From NCBI GenBank assembly GCA_963580455.1, contig OY756958.1, positions 19,356,501-19,420,500 of the forward strand: a stretch of 64,000 bases of DNA, given 5' to 3'. The stretch comes from Euonymus europaeus. Lineage: Eukaryota; Streptophyta; Magnoliopsida; Celastrales; Celastraceae. A program made the translations under genes and the position numbers. This document shows positions 11,790 to 23,530 of this stretch, piece after piece. The stretch's first letter is position 1, and the number at the start of each line of letters is the position of its first letter. The notes under the pieces were generated by a model. The model saw nothing but the letters and a program-made list of their open reading frames with translations. It was not told the DNA's origin and did not search any database.

Positions 11790-14772
11790 TGTAAGAAAGT
11801 TGTGAGTAATCCTGCCCTATGATCCACAATGTCAGTTTTGTTAAGCTTGGTCGAGAGCATCATACGGTTGAAGAGACACTCCATTATATACATGAAAATG
11901 ACACCAGAGTCAATCCTACAATTAACCAACTTTGTTTAATGTCATCTCAATAATTTCACTGGACACAATTTCATTAAAGTATACTTACAAGCCTGCTGCC
12001 TGTTATGGTGTGTCCCTTATGGTAATAATCTTGGCTGATTGGAACTGGCTGGGATCTTCAAACAATGTCAGTGTGTTGAAGTAGTTCACCTACATATCAA
12101 AGGCAATAGTGTATTAATCAGGAACTATAAAGTAGAGCATATTATGCATTTAAAACTTACCAGTTGTTGCGCATCTTTTAGATAAGGATCTTCACTACTT
12201 GCCTTCAGTGGGAGAAGAGAATTGTAATGGCTCCATGATCCTTTTATGACGTCTAATACTAGTAGAGTCTAGTGGTTTGTTGTGTTATGGTGTCCAGCGG
12301 CATGCAATGGGAATATCACTAGGTGTACTTGTGGAGCTGGTTGACAAGGTTGTCTGTAACACATTTTTGCAATAGATTATATTTCTTCATTCTCAAGTAT
12401 GACATGCAGGAGCTTTTGATGATCAGCGATACTACAGGGTCTTCCAAAAACTCCAGATCCTCAGCTGCACTAGACTGCTTCTTCATCAAGTACTCTAAGT
12501 ACGAGTTTATAAGCTGTAGTGAAGTCATAGTGTTTAACACTTTCAAATGTAATAAAAGCAATTTTTACAATTGTTGTGTCTACCAACTACTCACATTGTT
12601 AGAAACCATGTCTCCGTTGTACAGGCCTATCAAGTTCGAGTATTGTAGGAAATTCTCCCCAAGCCAATCTACAACACTACATTTTTTAAAAATGTATTGT
12701 TTTTCATGCATAATATATTGTAATTAAGGACTTTTACAGCGTGATAATAGATTATTGAAGTGTATTCATGAAAGATGTTATAACGAGTAAAAGGCACCTC
12801 ATTTTCCCTTGCGCAGCAATGTGTTCAAGTTTGGACATCGCTTCAGGTGTCATGTGCTTGAATGTTGCACATCTTTTGTTGATTCGGAGTACCATTCTAA
12901 GAGTTTCCGCCATTTCCATTTGATCTACATTAACAACGTCTATTATGTCACCTTCACCTTGCATAACCTCCTTTCCTTTTCCGTTTCATTTGTCTGGTTC
13001 CTGAATCCATACTCGAAGTTTGTGTCCTCTTTTCCAACTCTTATCATTGTTTTGATCCTTTTCACCATTGATGTTGTTGCTTTTTTTTCTTTTCTGGACG
13101 TTCAATAGTTGTGTTGTCGATGGTGATGGGAGGCATAGTTTGAAGGAGAGTTGCATCAGCATCCAGTAATGGATCAGGAATTTTTGCATCTTTAGTACCA
13201 TGTTCAGTGTGAGGTGATACCTCTGCATGATCAGATGGGATTTTCGATTTTGGAGACTCGAATAAAGCGACAATGTTGCTGGTTTCTGCTTTCAGTTTCT
13301 CAAGTTCTGCCATCACCCGATTTTTCTCATCCATTAATTTCTGCATTTCAATGTCTTTGATCGACATTGTTGCTCTCATCTCCAACAAATCACCTTGCAA
13401 CTTCTGTTTTTCCTTTATTTGGCGATGTTACAGGTATGGTGTACAGATCGTCCTCGTCCAAGATTGTTCGGTTATCGACATTTGTTCCAGTATCATCATC
13501 ATCTTTGTTCTTTGGAATTGCTGATTCAGATTCATTTCGCTCACTTTTTGAGGAGATTGTGCTTTCACTATCTTTATCGTCGCTCTCGTCACTTTCATTT
13601 CTCTCACCTATTTCGGTATCAGAATCAGATTGCTCATTCTCAAGTACAAGTTCGTCTTTTTTACTCATGAATAATTCACCCTGAATTACGTTGTTCGCCT
13701 GCAATTGGATGTCATTAAAATGCCAAAAGTCATACGTATAAAGTGATTAACTACTTTTACATTGTAAATAGTCGACAACATAGTGTTATAGGAGCTCCAA
13801 GTATGTACATTACCATTTTTCCTCTCACGATGTCTATGTGTGTTTCTTTGAAATCCTTTTGCCAACCTCTGATGTCCCATTTCAGGAATCGTGGGAACGT
13901 CCTCAATCACACAAGATTGAACAAGTTTGTGTGTTCGCATAACCAATATTGCATGCAGATTCAAATGAAATTATTAGATGTGTACACAGTAAATATAGGT
14001 GCAACAATGTAGTAGATTAGAGGTAACTTACAGAAATCACAGTAACACAACCTATTATTTTCTTCGGTTCCGAGATGTTCTTCGCTATGGACTTGATGAG
14101 CATGTCTGCTATTGCTTTCGACCAATTATATTTCTTTACATAACTTATATCATATACCAAGTTTATGAAAGACCATGGCAGGTGATCTGCTTTTTTCGGG
14201 AAAAACAATGTCAAGCAAGCATATAACATCATCAATCTGGCAACGTCCTTCGCATCCTTGTCCTTATCTCTTTTCATAGCTTTCTCAATTGCTGCCTTAA
14301 TGTTCAATGACTTCAACCTTCTCTAGTGTTTGAAACAACGTCTCACAAACTTGTTCCCCCTAGGCTTTTTTGATCTCCCAATCTTCAGTAATCTATTTCC
14401 AGATACAAAACCAAAGATGACGGTTATATCATTTTCAGTTAGGTTTATGTTGGTTCTGCCAAGCTCAAAGCATCGCTTCTCCGTATTGTATGTCGTCATG
14501 ATACGAGAAAGTATGTCGTCCTGTTTTCTTGTTTGGAAGTCAGTGAACTCATCACTCATTAGCTGCTTCAACATTATCCAGATGGGTGTCATCCTCAGGT
14601 ACTTCTTTTGCAGCTTTGTGAACTTCAATTTCTTCACTACTGATTTCAAAGCAACAAGGTTGGACTTGTACTGTAAATAATGGTGCTTTGGTTCTGGAAT
14701 GGTTGTGGAAGATGATGATGCTTCCAATGATTTCTTGGATCGCTTTCTCTTATTGCTTGACACATTTGCCAT
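11790..14772 (-). pseudogene. ULP1 (C48 SUMO-protease)-like gene carried by the MULE, decayed
   Basis: Minus-strand pieces follow the order of transposon-borne ULP1-like proteins. The N-terminus begins at the ATG at 14772 with a basic, Ser-rich stretch and the conserved block LRMTPIWIMLKQL...IFGFVSGNRL. The frame continues through one TAG (14325-14323) into MLYACLTLFFPKKADHLPWS. After a probable intron comes the EHTN...FPRFLKWD block (about 13925-13850) with a TGA. An acidic linker and a coiled coil (13704-13062) follow, then the protease-like part: TLLVLDVIKGSWSHYNSLL (12268-12212) and DSGVIFMYIMEC (from 11911). The catalytic His is followed by a TAG where C48 enzymes have Trp, and the catalytic Cys position reads Ser (11908-11906). 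Not functional as read. It is convergent with the transposase. Confidence 0.75.
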
Positions 14773-15725
14773 TATACTATTACAAATACGGTGTAATATC
14801 AAATACATTGTTAAAATAATACAAAAAATTGGTGGGAGCATTACATATTATATAGCGTAATTTAGGAAATGAAAAATGTGATTCATAACATGTACAATGT
14901 AATTACGATATCTCACAATAATTATCTGCAAAAACAAATCTTATTGATTGGATATAAACCTTCATTATATATCCCAACATAGGGAGTTATAACGACTGGA
15001 TATAAACTATACCCATGTAACAGAAGTCCTATTTCCAACCAAGTTCTAAACTTCAATTTAATATGTCACAAACAGGGTTCTCCAAGCTTTACAGTTTATC
15101 TCAATCACCATATGATAAGAAATTCCAATGTAATCAGTTAAAGGGAGTACATGGAGATTTGTATACTAGATAGTGTAATTCATGACATTAAGACTATAAT
15201 TGAAGACATGTAAAGTGTAATTACGGACGAATCATTGCCAAAACCGAATCACTGCACGAATGTTTTACAATCAGTATTAATTTAACACTCATTACATATT
15301 CCAGCATAAAAAGTGATAATTCGATTTTATCTTAACATTCGTAATCTACGTACTATTAGTTTTGTGAAATAGATTACCAGTACAAGTAATTTCAGAAATC
15401 AAATCCCCTTAGACTTTGAATATAAATGTATCATTTCCCCACCTCATTCCCGGTAATTAGTTATCATTCTCAACGAAGGAAAAAAAAACAAAGTAACAAT
15501 GACTACTTACGTTTACAGGGTATTCTTCTTCTTGTTTTCACTCGAATCGCACTGATATTTGATGGAAGAAGACGGAAACATAAGCAACTGATGTCAATAT
15601 TCCAAAAGTATGAGCTTAGTTTGCATTGAAACCTGTTTTTAGCGGTTTCCGAGATATTACTATGGTTATTCTAAATCAAATTTCCAAATTTCAAATTAAT
15701 TCATTTAAATTTGCTGACTCAAACT

Positions 15726-15793
15726 GCCATGTAAAATGACAACTAAATTATGTAGGCTTATGTGTAAAATTTTTATGTATGTTTAGAACTCTC
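15726..15793 (-). repeat. Right TIR of the MULE
   Basis: Inverted partner of 8086-8153. Read on the minus strand from 15793 it gives GAGAGTTCTAAACATAC and then ATAAGCCTACATAA. The 9-bp flank GGGAAAACA follows outside. Confidence 0.8.
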
Positions 15794-16185
15794 GGGAAAA
15801 CAAAAGCAGGCAGAGAGTCACCGCCAATGGCAGAAGGTAATCTCCTCCACACCAACGTAATTTTAGAGGAAAATAAGGATGAATAACAAAACATCCACGC
15901 GTCAATAATTAAAGGAACGGGTTTGAGTCGGTGTTATTTGAAAATGAAAATCCAGCCACTACATAAATACAAAGCCTACCAACCTCGGATAAGCCCATCA
16001 GCAACCTCCATTCAAAAATAAAAAGAAAATTAAAATGGCAAAGGTGGCTCTTCAAGCAACCAAGCGACATATATGCTTACATTTTCTTACATACAAAATA
16101 CATGTAAAACAAGACAAAAGGCAAGTGGAACAATCCGGATTTCATCAACAGCCACAAAGATAAGGTCCAATCCAACCATCCATCA
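15794..16185 (-). other. 3' flank of the PIP1 gene up to the MULE
   Basis: Only 392 bases separate the MULE terminus from the PIP1 stop codon. The stretch must hold the PIP1 3' untranslated region and poly(A) site. I see no clear single poly(A) signal by eye, only A/T-rich tracts. No other gene. Confidence 0.5.
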
Positions 16186-17728
16186 TCACTTGGACTTGAA
16201 GGGAATGGCCCTGATCACAACTTGGTGGTACAGAGCTGCTAGGGCTGCACCAATGAATGGACCCACCCAGAAAATCCACTGCACAAAAACACAAAAAATC
16301 AACAATTTAAAGTCTAAAGACAATAAATATTACAAGGAAAAAGAGCTTGTATTAAGAAGTGAAAGTAACAAAACTTACATGGTCGTCCCACCCACGGTCC
16401 TTGTTGAAGATGATAGCTGCACCAAGACTCCTAGCAGGGTTGATACCAGTTCCGGTAATTGGGATGGTGGCCAAATGCACCAAGAAGACCGCAAACCCAA
16501 TTGGCAGTGGTGCCAAAATCTAACATTCATCACATTTAATCATCATCAAAATTTATCCTCAAACAATATACATGTACATAATAGTAATCCCAGAATCAGT
16601 GTTGAGAGTTTTATAAGAGTGCTCTTGCTTACAGGAACATGAGAGTCTCTAGCACTGCGCTTAGCATCGGTTGCAGAGAACACAGTGTAGACAAGAACAA
16701 AGGTGCCAACAATCTCAGCACCAAGTCCATCGCCCTTTGTGTAACCAGGAGCAACAAAGTTGGCACCACCGTTGAGCAAATCATACCGGCTGTGACCCAT
16801 GAAGCCCTTGACTACACCAGCACCACATATTGCACCAAGGCACTGCATCACTATGTAGAAAATTGCCCTGATCAAGGACAGCTTCCTAGCCAAAAACAGT
16901 CCAAATGTCACAGCTGGGTTTATGTGACCCCCTGCACCACCGTCCCAGAATATACTAGTCAGTCACTGATCACAGTACCAAAATTAACTCCTAAATAGAC
17001 AACTTCAATGAGGAAAATATTCTAATTGATTGGTTGGATTACCTCGAACAGCGATAATTAAGATCAAGGCCGAATACCAAATCTAAGAATATTGTCAATT
17101 TTAAGGCTGATTATAATAAATATGACCGGTTACAAGCAATTTTACACGACGTAGTAATACTAATATTTAAAAAAGATAAAAGTGTTTCTGAAAATAAATG
17201 AACTTCGAAGGAAATAAATTCTCACAAGTACTTCTTATAGTTTTCCAGGAAAAATCCCAAGAAAATGAGGGAAAAAAAATCGTAGCCAGGAAACCAGTCA
17301 TTAAATATACATAAATTAAAACGAAACAAAAATTCACGAGCGTTACTAACTAACTATAAATATTTTTCTCAAAAAAGAAGCAACAGTTTACCTGAAATTC
17401 CAGCAGTGCAGTACACGAGAGCGAAGATCATGCCACCAAAAGCCCAAGCGATCCCTTGAATCCCGACCGTCGAGCACTTGGTGTTCGACTTAACCACTCC
17501 CATCACCGTCAACACAGTGATGTACAAAAACAGGAAAGTAGCCACAAACTCTGCGATCCCAGCCCGGTAAAACGACCAAGAGGTCAGCTCGCCTGGCTCG
17601 AACAGAGGAGCCGGCGGTGGCTCCTTGTAGTCCCTACCTTCATCTTGGATCTGAGCCGCCGTACCTATCGGCTGCCTCTCCGAGTACTTGTTGGCTCCCA
17701 ACTTAACATCCTCTTCTTTGCCCTCCAT
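16186..17728 (-). CDS. PIP1: PIP1-subfamily plasma-membrane aquaporin
   Basis: Four exons on the minus strand, 17728-17392, 16931-16633, 16519-16379 and 16278-16186, all with GT..AG introns, give 289 residues, the usual PIP1 length. The protein forms tetrameric water channels (some PIP1s also pass CO2 or glycerol), and PIP1 usually needs PIP2 partners to reach the plasma membrane. Visible evidence: the PIP1 N-terminus [20 protein letters not shown], six hydrophobic spans, the first NPA in [11 protein letters not shown] at the exon 1/2 join, the second NPA in GINPARSLG in exon 3, and the C-terminus ending AIPFKSK. The start is the only one that gives the conserved PIP1 beginning. A TATA box lies about 93 bp upstream. 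All motifs are intact, so this is very likely a functional host gene, unlike its transposon neighbours. Confidence 0.97.
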
Positions 17729-17820
17729 AGCTCAAATTAAAGTCCCCTATTGTTACACCGTCTGATCTTAGATCCGATGAACGACTGTGTGGTGATGGCA
17801 GTCTCTCTTGGCTCTTCTGG

Positions 17821-17828
17821 TTATATAG
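17821..17828 (-). promoter_or_regulatory. TATA box of PIP1
   Basis: CTATATAA on the minus strand, 93 bp upstream of the PIP1 ATG. Transcription would start around 17790-17797, giving a leader of roughly 60-70 bases. A G/C-rich stretch further upstream (17860-18060) fits a core promoter region. Confidence 0.7.
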
Positions 17829-19343
17829 AAAGAAGTGAGTAGTAAGAAATGATAGGACGGAAGGTGGTGGGGGTCCACTGAGTGTTATTCAATGGACCGA
17901 CCAATCGTTTTCGAGGGGTGTAATACAAATGTACTGAAATGCCCTTATGCACATAAGGTTGAAAACGACAATTCTCTGTTGTGTGCATAGTTGGCATTAC
18001 GGTGGCCACATGAATGAGACGATGATGCAAGTGGCCCCAACATCGGCCACCGTCCATCTCTTCAATAATGGAGAGTGGAGACTATGGACTCGTAGGATGC
18101 GTTGTCGTTTTTGGTTTGGTTCGAGTAACTTCCATTAATGGCTGTGCATAGGTCGCATTTAGCTCGTGCTTTTCCGGTCATAAACACGTGGCGGGTCATT
18201 ATTGGATGTTAGGTAAGAAGGCAAGGTAGTAATACTGCTAGTTATGCATATTTGGAGTTTTGAACTTTTGGTGCAAAAAATCAAAATGGTTTTTTTATTT
18301 ATTTTAATCAAGTCATTTTATTAATTATCGGTTAATTATGCCGATTTTGATCGATTTTTCAACAAATTTTAATGTAAAATATGTAATTTTTTTTGAACAT
18401 TCTATTTTAGTCGGTTTCGATTTGACAGTTTTTTTTTGACAATCTTAAGTAAAACACCTGAGTTAATTTTTGTGTAATTTGATATATTAATTTTGTAAAT
18501 ATTTTTAATTTTTTTAGAGATTTGAGCTATGGCAATATCCAAATTTCAATATCTTTCCCACTTCAACAAATTTCCTTGTTTGGTATGATTGTTGCTTTCT
18601 CCAACTTCAACAAATATGAAGATCACCCATCTTCGACCGTCCACCTTTAAAAAATTCTCAATTTGCAGCTCTTGTCATTATCTCTCTATAAATAACAACA
18701 GAAGTTGTCATATGCGCTGGCCCATCTTGTTTGGATAACCATAGTAGATCCCTGGAATATGATTACCTAAATAATATTTATCGTATTGTCACCTAATACC
18801 TTATAAACTAATTGTAGTGACAACATATGGATAACATTAAATAATGGTTCTCCCGCTCACTCTTTTTGTCATTTTGTTTCATTTTATTATTATAAGTATA
18901 TTTATTTATGTTAACGACTAACTTGTATTAATGGGAAGAGAGGGAAACTAATATCAGTCGAAACATACTAAATTAGAAAACAGGACATTCCCCTAATCAA
19001 AACGAGTCATTCACCAACTTGGAGAAAACAACTTGAACCTGGCCATCATAGTCTCGGATAACCGCACCCATATCAATAGATTGGACTTCACGAAAGACGA
19101 CCCCATCCACATTTAACTGGAAAAAACCTTTTCTTCTCAAAGTACTATAATATTAAATGTAATATAATTAAACTCATTTATGGAATTAATATAGCAATTT
19201 GTTTGCAAAATAAGAAGAAGCTTTCATTAATTTGAAATTAGCAAGTTTCAGAATAGAGAAGAAGACCAAGTTGATATACATGAGTCTTGATGTGATGACT
19301 AATGGTCATCTTCATTATTCAAAGAATAAATAAATAAAAGCAA
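17829..19343. other. PIP1 upstream region and intergenic DNA
   Basis: Positions 17830-18240 are less AT-rich and probably hold the PIP1 promoter. Positions 18240-19343 are AT-rich with stops in all frames. No exon, transposase or tRNA is recognised. Confidence 0.5.
18184..18192 (+). promoter_or_regulatory. ACGT-core element (ABRE/G-box, ACACGTGGC)
   Basis: ACACGTGGC matches the abscisic-acid response element/G-box bound by bZIP factors. It is about 460 bp upstream of the PIP1 ATG. Aquaporins are often ABA- or drought-regulated, so a role is plausible but only inferred. A second ACGT core is not obvious nearby. Confidence 0.4.
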
Positions 19344-19352
19344 AATATAAAA

Positions 19353-20528
19353 GAGTAGTGCTAAATAGCCCAAGTTTTGTAACCCAACAATTAATCCAAG
19401 TCTACATGTCATGCTTTGTAAGCAAATGACATGGAAAATTAAAATTTTAAAAAATAAAATATCTCATTTGAAAAACTCACAGCACATATTTTTATTTTTA
19501 TTTTCTTAAACAAAATTTTAAAACATTTTATCTCTTAAAATACATATTAGATTTCAAAAAAAATTACATATCCATAATCAGCAAGTAAAGATCTATCCAA
19601 CAAGATCTATCATCGATAGGTTTTAATCACTCATTCTTAATTACATTGTTTTTAATTACATTGTTTTTAATTACATTGTCTTTAATTACATTGTTTTTTT
19701 GTACTAATATGTTGATTACGTAGTTTCTAGTGTTTATTTATAGGTACCGATATGAGCTCGTATATCGAATTTTCATACTGTAACCTAAACAATAAATGTT
19801 AAACCCTAAGAGGAACGGATTCGCTAAACCCTAACGGGATCGTGTATCGGATTTTCATGCTGTAATCCAAACAATAAGTGTTATAAACCCCAAGGGGAAC
19901 GGATTCGCTAAACCCTAACGAGATCGTGTATCGGATTTTCATGCTGTAATCCAAACAATAAGTGTTATAAACCCCAAGGGGAACGGATTCGCTAAACCCT
20001 AACGGGCTCGTGTATCGAATTTCAATTTTGTAACCTAAAAGACTCATATTCACTAAACCTCGACGAATTCACTACAAAATCATAAATGTCTCAAGTGCTA
20101 AACCTTAGGGTCCTAACTATTATACTCTGACGGGTTCATATACTCAACGTAATTTCAATAAAAAGGCAAAAAAATAATGAATATATATTATACTATCATA
20201 ATATAATAAAATTTCAGCTCGAATAAACACTTTAAACATAATATATATGAATTACATTATTTTTAAAAATAATGTAATTGAAAAAACGCGATAAAAACTA
20301 TCGACAATGGGTCTTATTAGAAAGAGTTTTACACGCTGAGTTCGAATATGTAATTTTTTTTGAAATCTAACATGTATTTTGAGAGATAAAACGTTTTAAA
20401 GTTTTGTTTATAAAAAAGATAAATAAAAATAGATTTTTAAAAATGTCCAACATGGCACACCAACATGGAGTGCCATGTAGACTTGGGTTGATTTGGGCTA
20501 ATAAAAGTTGGGTTCTAAAACATTTTTG
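19353..20528. mobile_element. Non-autonomous MULE-type element with long TIRs
   Basis: Two long inverted arms, about 19353-19620 and 20300-20528, share AACCCAAC, CCAAGTCTACATG, ATCTCTTAAAATACAT / ATGTATTTTGAGAGAT and an 11-T run in inverted order. AATATAAAA lies on both sides (19344-19352 and 20529-20537), a perfect 9-bp duplication as expected for Mutator. The extreme ends match less well than the inner arms, and the flank is AT-rich, so the exact boundary is moderately sure. The interior is an 84-bp tandem array with no coding. A solitary relative is at 5568-5720. Confidence 0.7.
19754..20066 (+). repeat. 84-bp tandem repeat, about 3.7 copies, with AAACCCTAA
   Basis: GGAACGGATTCGCTAAACCC recurs at 19812, 19896 and 19980 (84-bp period), with partial units at both sides. 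Each full unit contains CTAAACCCTAACG, which includes the plant telomere-like motif AAACCCTAA once, not in tandem. It lies in the middle of the TIR element. The minus-strand open frame here is a by-product of a period divisible by three. Confidence 0.85.
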
Positions 20529-20743
20529 AATATAAAACTATATTGCAATGGTTATAATGAAAAACGACGTCGTTCAACTAAACCGAGACAGACGGAAGGA
20601 AACAATGTCGCTTAGGGAAGGCATGATTACCATATCTCGATCACCCCCGTCAAGCTGGAGATGGCTGAAATCCAGTCGTGTTCTTGCCCATGAATGCTTG
20701 AAGTTGAGCAACAGATATGGGATTAATAAACATTTCTGCTGGT

Positions 20744-21420
20744 TTAATGGCGTAGATATGTGCTTAAGCTAGATGAGCTTCTTTTCAATTTTCTCTCTAA
20801 CAAAGTGACACAGTCAATCTCTAAATGTTTAGTGCGCTCTTGGTAGACTGGATTGGTGGCAATATGAATGGCTGCTTTGCTGTCACAATGAAGAGGAATA
20901 GGCTTTACAATGAACCTATATTCTACCTCAACTGATGATTTGGAAATGGTTTGTTGCTTTTTGGACTTCCAAGCAATCATAGAACTGCCAAGCATGATGT
21001 TGAAACCAATGACTGATATTCTGATATTCAGACACGTGTTAGAGATATGTTGATCATTAGTTCCAATATCAATAACTCAATGACAGTTAAAAGGCTTATC
21101 TCCCACTACTGACACTGAAGCCGTGTGGTTGGAATCAGTCTTGCCTAGGTTGGCTTTCAGCAATGTTAGGATTTGATTGCATTGATCACCAGAGAGTTGT
21201 AGTGAAGATGTCTGACTATTCTACAAGTTGGATTCCACTTGATTGGCACTGTAATTTCTTCTTTTATCACTAAAATTTAAATTTCCTTGCTCATGCTTTT
21301 TTACAGGATTATCATAATCTACTAGGAATCCAACCAATTAAAAACGTTTATCTATGTTATGGTCAGTCTTTTTACAATACTTACTCTTAAGGTGAAATCA
21401 CTACATTTTAAATTCTGCGT
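20744..21420 (-). pseudogene. Ty1/copia remnant: zinc knuckle and protease joined to RNase H
   Basis: Minus strand. A degenerate zinc knuckle (YCKKTDHNIDKRF, second Cys lost, about 21385-21340) and a linker come first. Then the protease region reads VIDIGTNDQ where copia proteases have the Asp-Ser-Gly motif. The sequence then passes directly (about 20995) into the C-terminal RNase H: AWKSKKQQTISKSSVEVEYR, LHCDSKAAIHIA and ERTKHLEIDC. Integrase and reverse transcriptase, normally about 3 kb, are missing between them. No LTRs are recognised around it. Confidence 0.7.
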
Positions 21421-22393
21421 ATATAAGCTGTATGCAATGCAAGGCTTGACTAGTTGACTTGTTAAACCTTTTCATGAATTGATTATATGCATGCCGTGAG
21501 CTTTTCAGAGTAACAACTGGTGTGGCTTGTGATTTGATAATTTCCAGTGCATGTTATCGCTCTTTTTATAGCTGCTAAACGACTTGGTATTAAACTACAA
21601 ATATATTTCTACTTTTTATATTTGCTAGTTATTTAATTGATTAGATATTCTGGTATTGCATGTTAATTCATTTTGATGTGAATTAATCATACACTCGTAA
21701 TATAAACTAGTGCATGGTTGTTTGTTAAGATCTATGTGTTGATGTACTGTATTTTAGGTCTCCTTTTGACATGTGTTGGACATTCACAACGTTATACAAC
21801 ATTAAAAAAAACAAAAAAACATTATTAAATTTGATATTTGTTAACGTACTACCTGCCAAATTGAAATAATGTATTAAAGTGAATCAAGATTATTATTTTA
21901 TTGCTGTTAAATATTTGTTAATGTGGATAGTGGATGTTTAACCGTTTGTATGCATTAATTATAAAAGTTAATTGGTATTTCTTTTGACTTAGCATGTTAG
22001 TATAATTCACACTTGCATGTCTATAAGCCATACAAATTTGTTTTATTAAGTTATTGAATTAATTATTATTTCTTAACTATATTTATTTGGTAATTGATAA
22101 TAGTTAATATATATCTTATTTGTATGTTGGTATATAACTTGACACATTTTATTTGTGATTTAGAATTATGTTATCTTGGAAAGTTCTGTCTAGGAAAGGG
22201 ATTATCTAATTGTGCGCCATATTATTTGGAAGGCCCCCTCTTTCCTGGGAACCAACCTAGTTGCTAATTTTCTAAGTTTCAAATTTTATTTGACAGGGTA
22301 TATACCTAAAGGTGTTTAAGAGCTTTCATTGTGATTGTAGTGATTATATTATTTTGATTACTCACTTCAATATTTGTTATTGTAGTGGAAAAA
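21421..22393. other. Non-coding, AT-rich; possible copia leader
   Basis: No gene. Because it lies directly before a copia gag start it may include the LTR or leader of that element, but I cannot find a second copy to define an LTR. Confidence 0.4.
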
Positions 22394-23530
22394 ATGGAAC
22401 AAATTCAACAAGGCTATAATGAGTTACCCGCCATTCCTAGTGGAGGTGATGATATTGCCCCTGGTGTTATGAACCCAAGTGGCATGGCTGCTCCTAATGG
22501 AGGTATGCTGGTGGCTACTCCTGTTGGAGGTGTGCCTATTGCTGCTGCAACCGTTGGAATCGGGAACAATGTTCCTATGAAAAACAGGGTGATTCCTGTA
22601 ATTCCCGCTAAAAAGCCGGAAAAGTTCAAGGGCATTGATTTCAAAAAGTGGCAACAAAATATGCGCTTTTATCTCACCGCTTTGAATCATGTCAGGTTCC
22701 TAACGAAAAAATGCCCTATCCTTAAAGAGGGTGAGTCGGATCCAACGACTGTGGCAGCAATGCATGCCTGGAAAGATGGAGAACACATATGCAGGAATCT
22801 AGTCCTTGGTGGATTAGCTAATGACTTGTATAATGTATATTGTGGCATACCTTCAGCCAAGGAGCTATGGAGCTCTCTGGAAAATAAGTACAAGACTGAA
22901 GATGCTGGAACCAAGGAATTTGTGGTGGCCAAATTTCTGGACTTCAAGATGGTGGATGGCAAGTCAGTTGTCACCCAGGCTGAAGATTATCAGCTGATTC
23001 TGCATAATGTACTGGCAGAAGGGATGACTCTAAGTGAGTCTTTTCAAGTGGCAGCACTCATCGAGAAGTTGTCACCTAGTTGGTTGGACTTCAAGAATTA
23101 CTTGAAGCACAAGCGCAAGGAAATCAAAATGGAGGATTTGATAGTCCGTCTCCGAATTGAGGAAGACAATCGGAAGAAGACAGCACCTCAAAAAGCACCA
23201 AAGGAATTGGAGAGGTTATTCTGAAGTTCACCTCAGGCAGGAAGTTCGCATTGCGAAATGTGCTACATGTTCCAGAGATTCGTAAGAATCTAACTTTTGT
23301 GCCAGTGATGATAAGCAAGGGATTCAAGATTGTGTTTGAATCCAATAAATTTGTAGTTTCCAAGGATGAAACTTATGTGGGGAAAGGGTATCTGTGTAAT
23401 GGGCTTTTAAGGCCAACATTGTTGTAATTGATAAAAATAGCAAGTTTTTGTACCCAAAAACTGTTATGAATAAAGATGAATCTTTAGTTTACATTATTGT
23501 CTCTCTGGCATGGTAGATTAGGACATGTAA
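22394..23530 (+). pseudogene. Ty1/copia gag with part of the pol start, truncated
   Basis: From the ATG at 22394 a 276-residue frame gives a copia Gag: a Gly/Pro-rich start, FKGIDFKKWQQNMRFYL, ELWSSLENKYK, and a charged C-terminus. The zinc knuckle is absent. At about 23215 the sequence jumps, in another frame, to the region before integrase (LRNVLHVPEIRKNL, YVGKGYLCNGL) and ends with LWHGRLGHV at 23500-23530, where the LARD-like element begins. Thus gag C-terminus and protease are deleted, and the rest of pol is not found beyond the insertion. Confidence 0.8.

Larger units (their letters stand above)
8086..15793. mobile_element. Mutator-like element (MULE) with FAR1-type transposase and ULP1-like gene
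   Basis: Terminal inverted repeats frame the segment: CTCCAAACATACATAAA at 8091 and, reversed, TTCTAAACATACATAAA at 15790, both followed inward by CATAAGCCTACATAA. Immediately outside are GGGAAAAAA (8077-8085) and GGGAAAACA (15794-15802), a 9-bp duplication with one mismatch, which is the Mutator signature. Inside, a FAR1-related transposase runs rightward (9198-11304) and a ULP1-like gene leftward (14772 to about 11790). Combinations of MULE ends with ULP1-like genes are known in plants (Kaonashi-type elements in Arabidopsis). Both genes here carry stops, so this copy is probably no longer autonomous. Confidence 0.8.
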
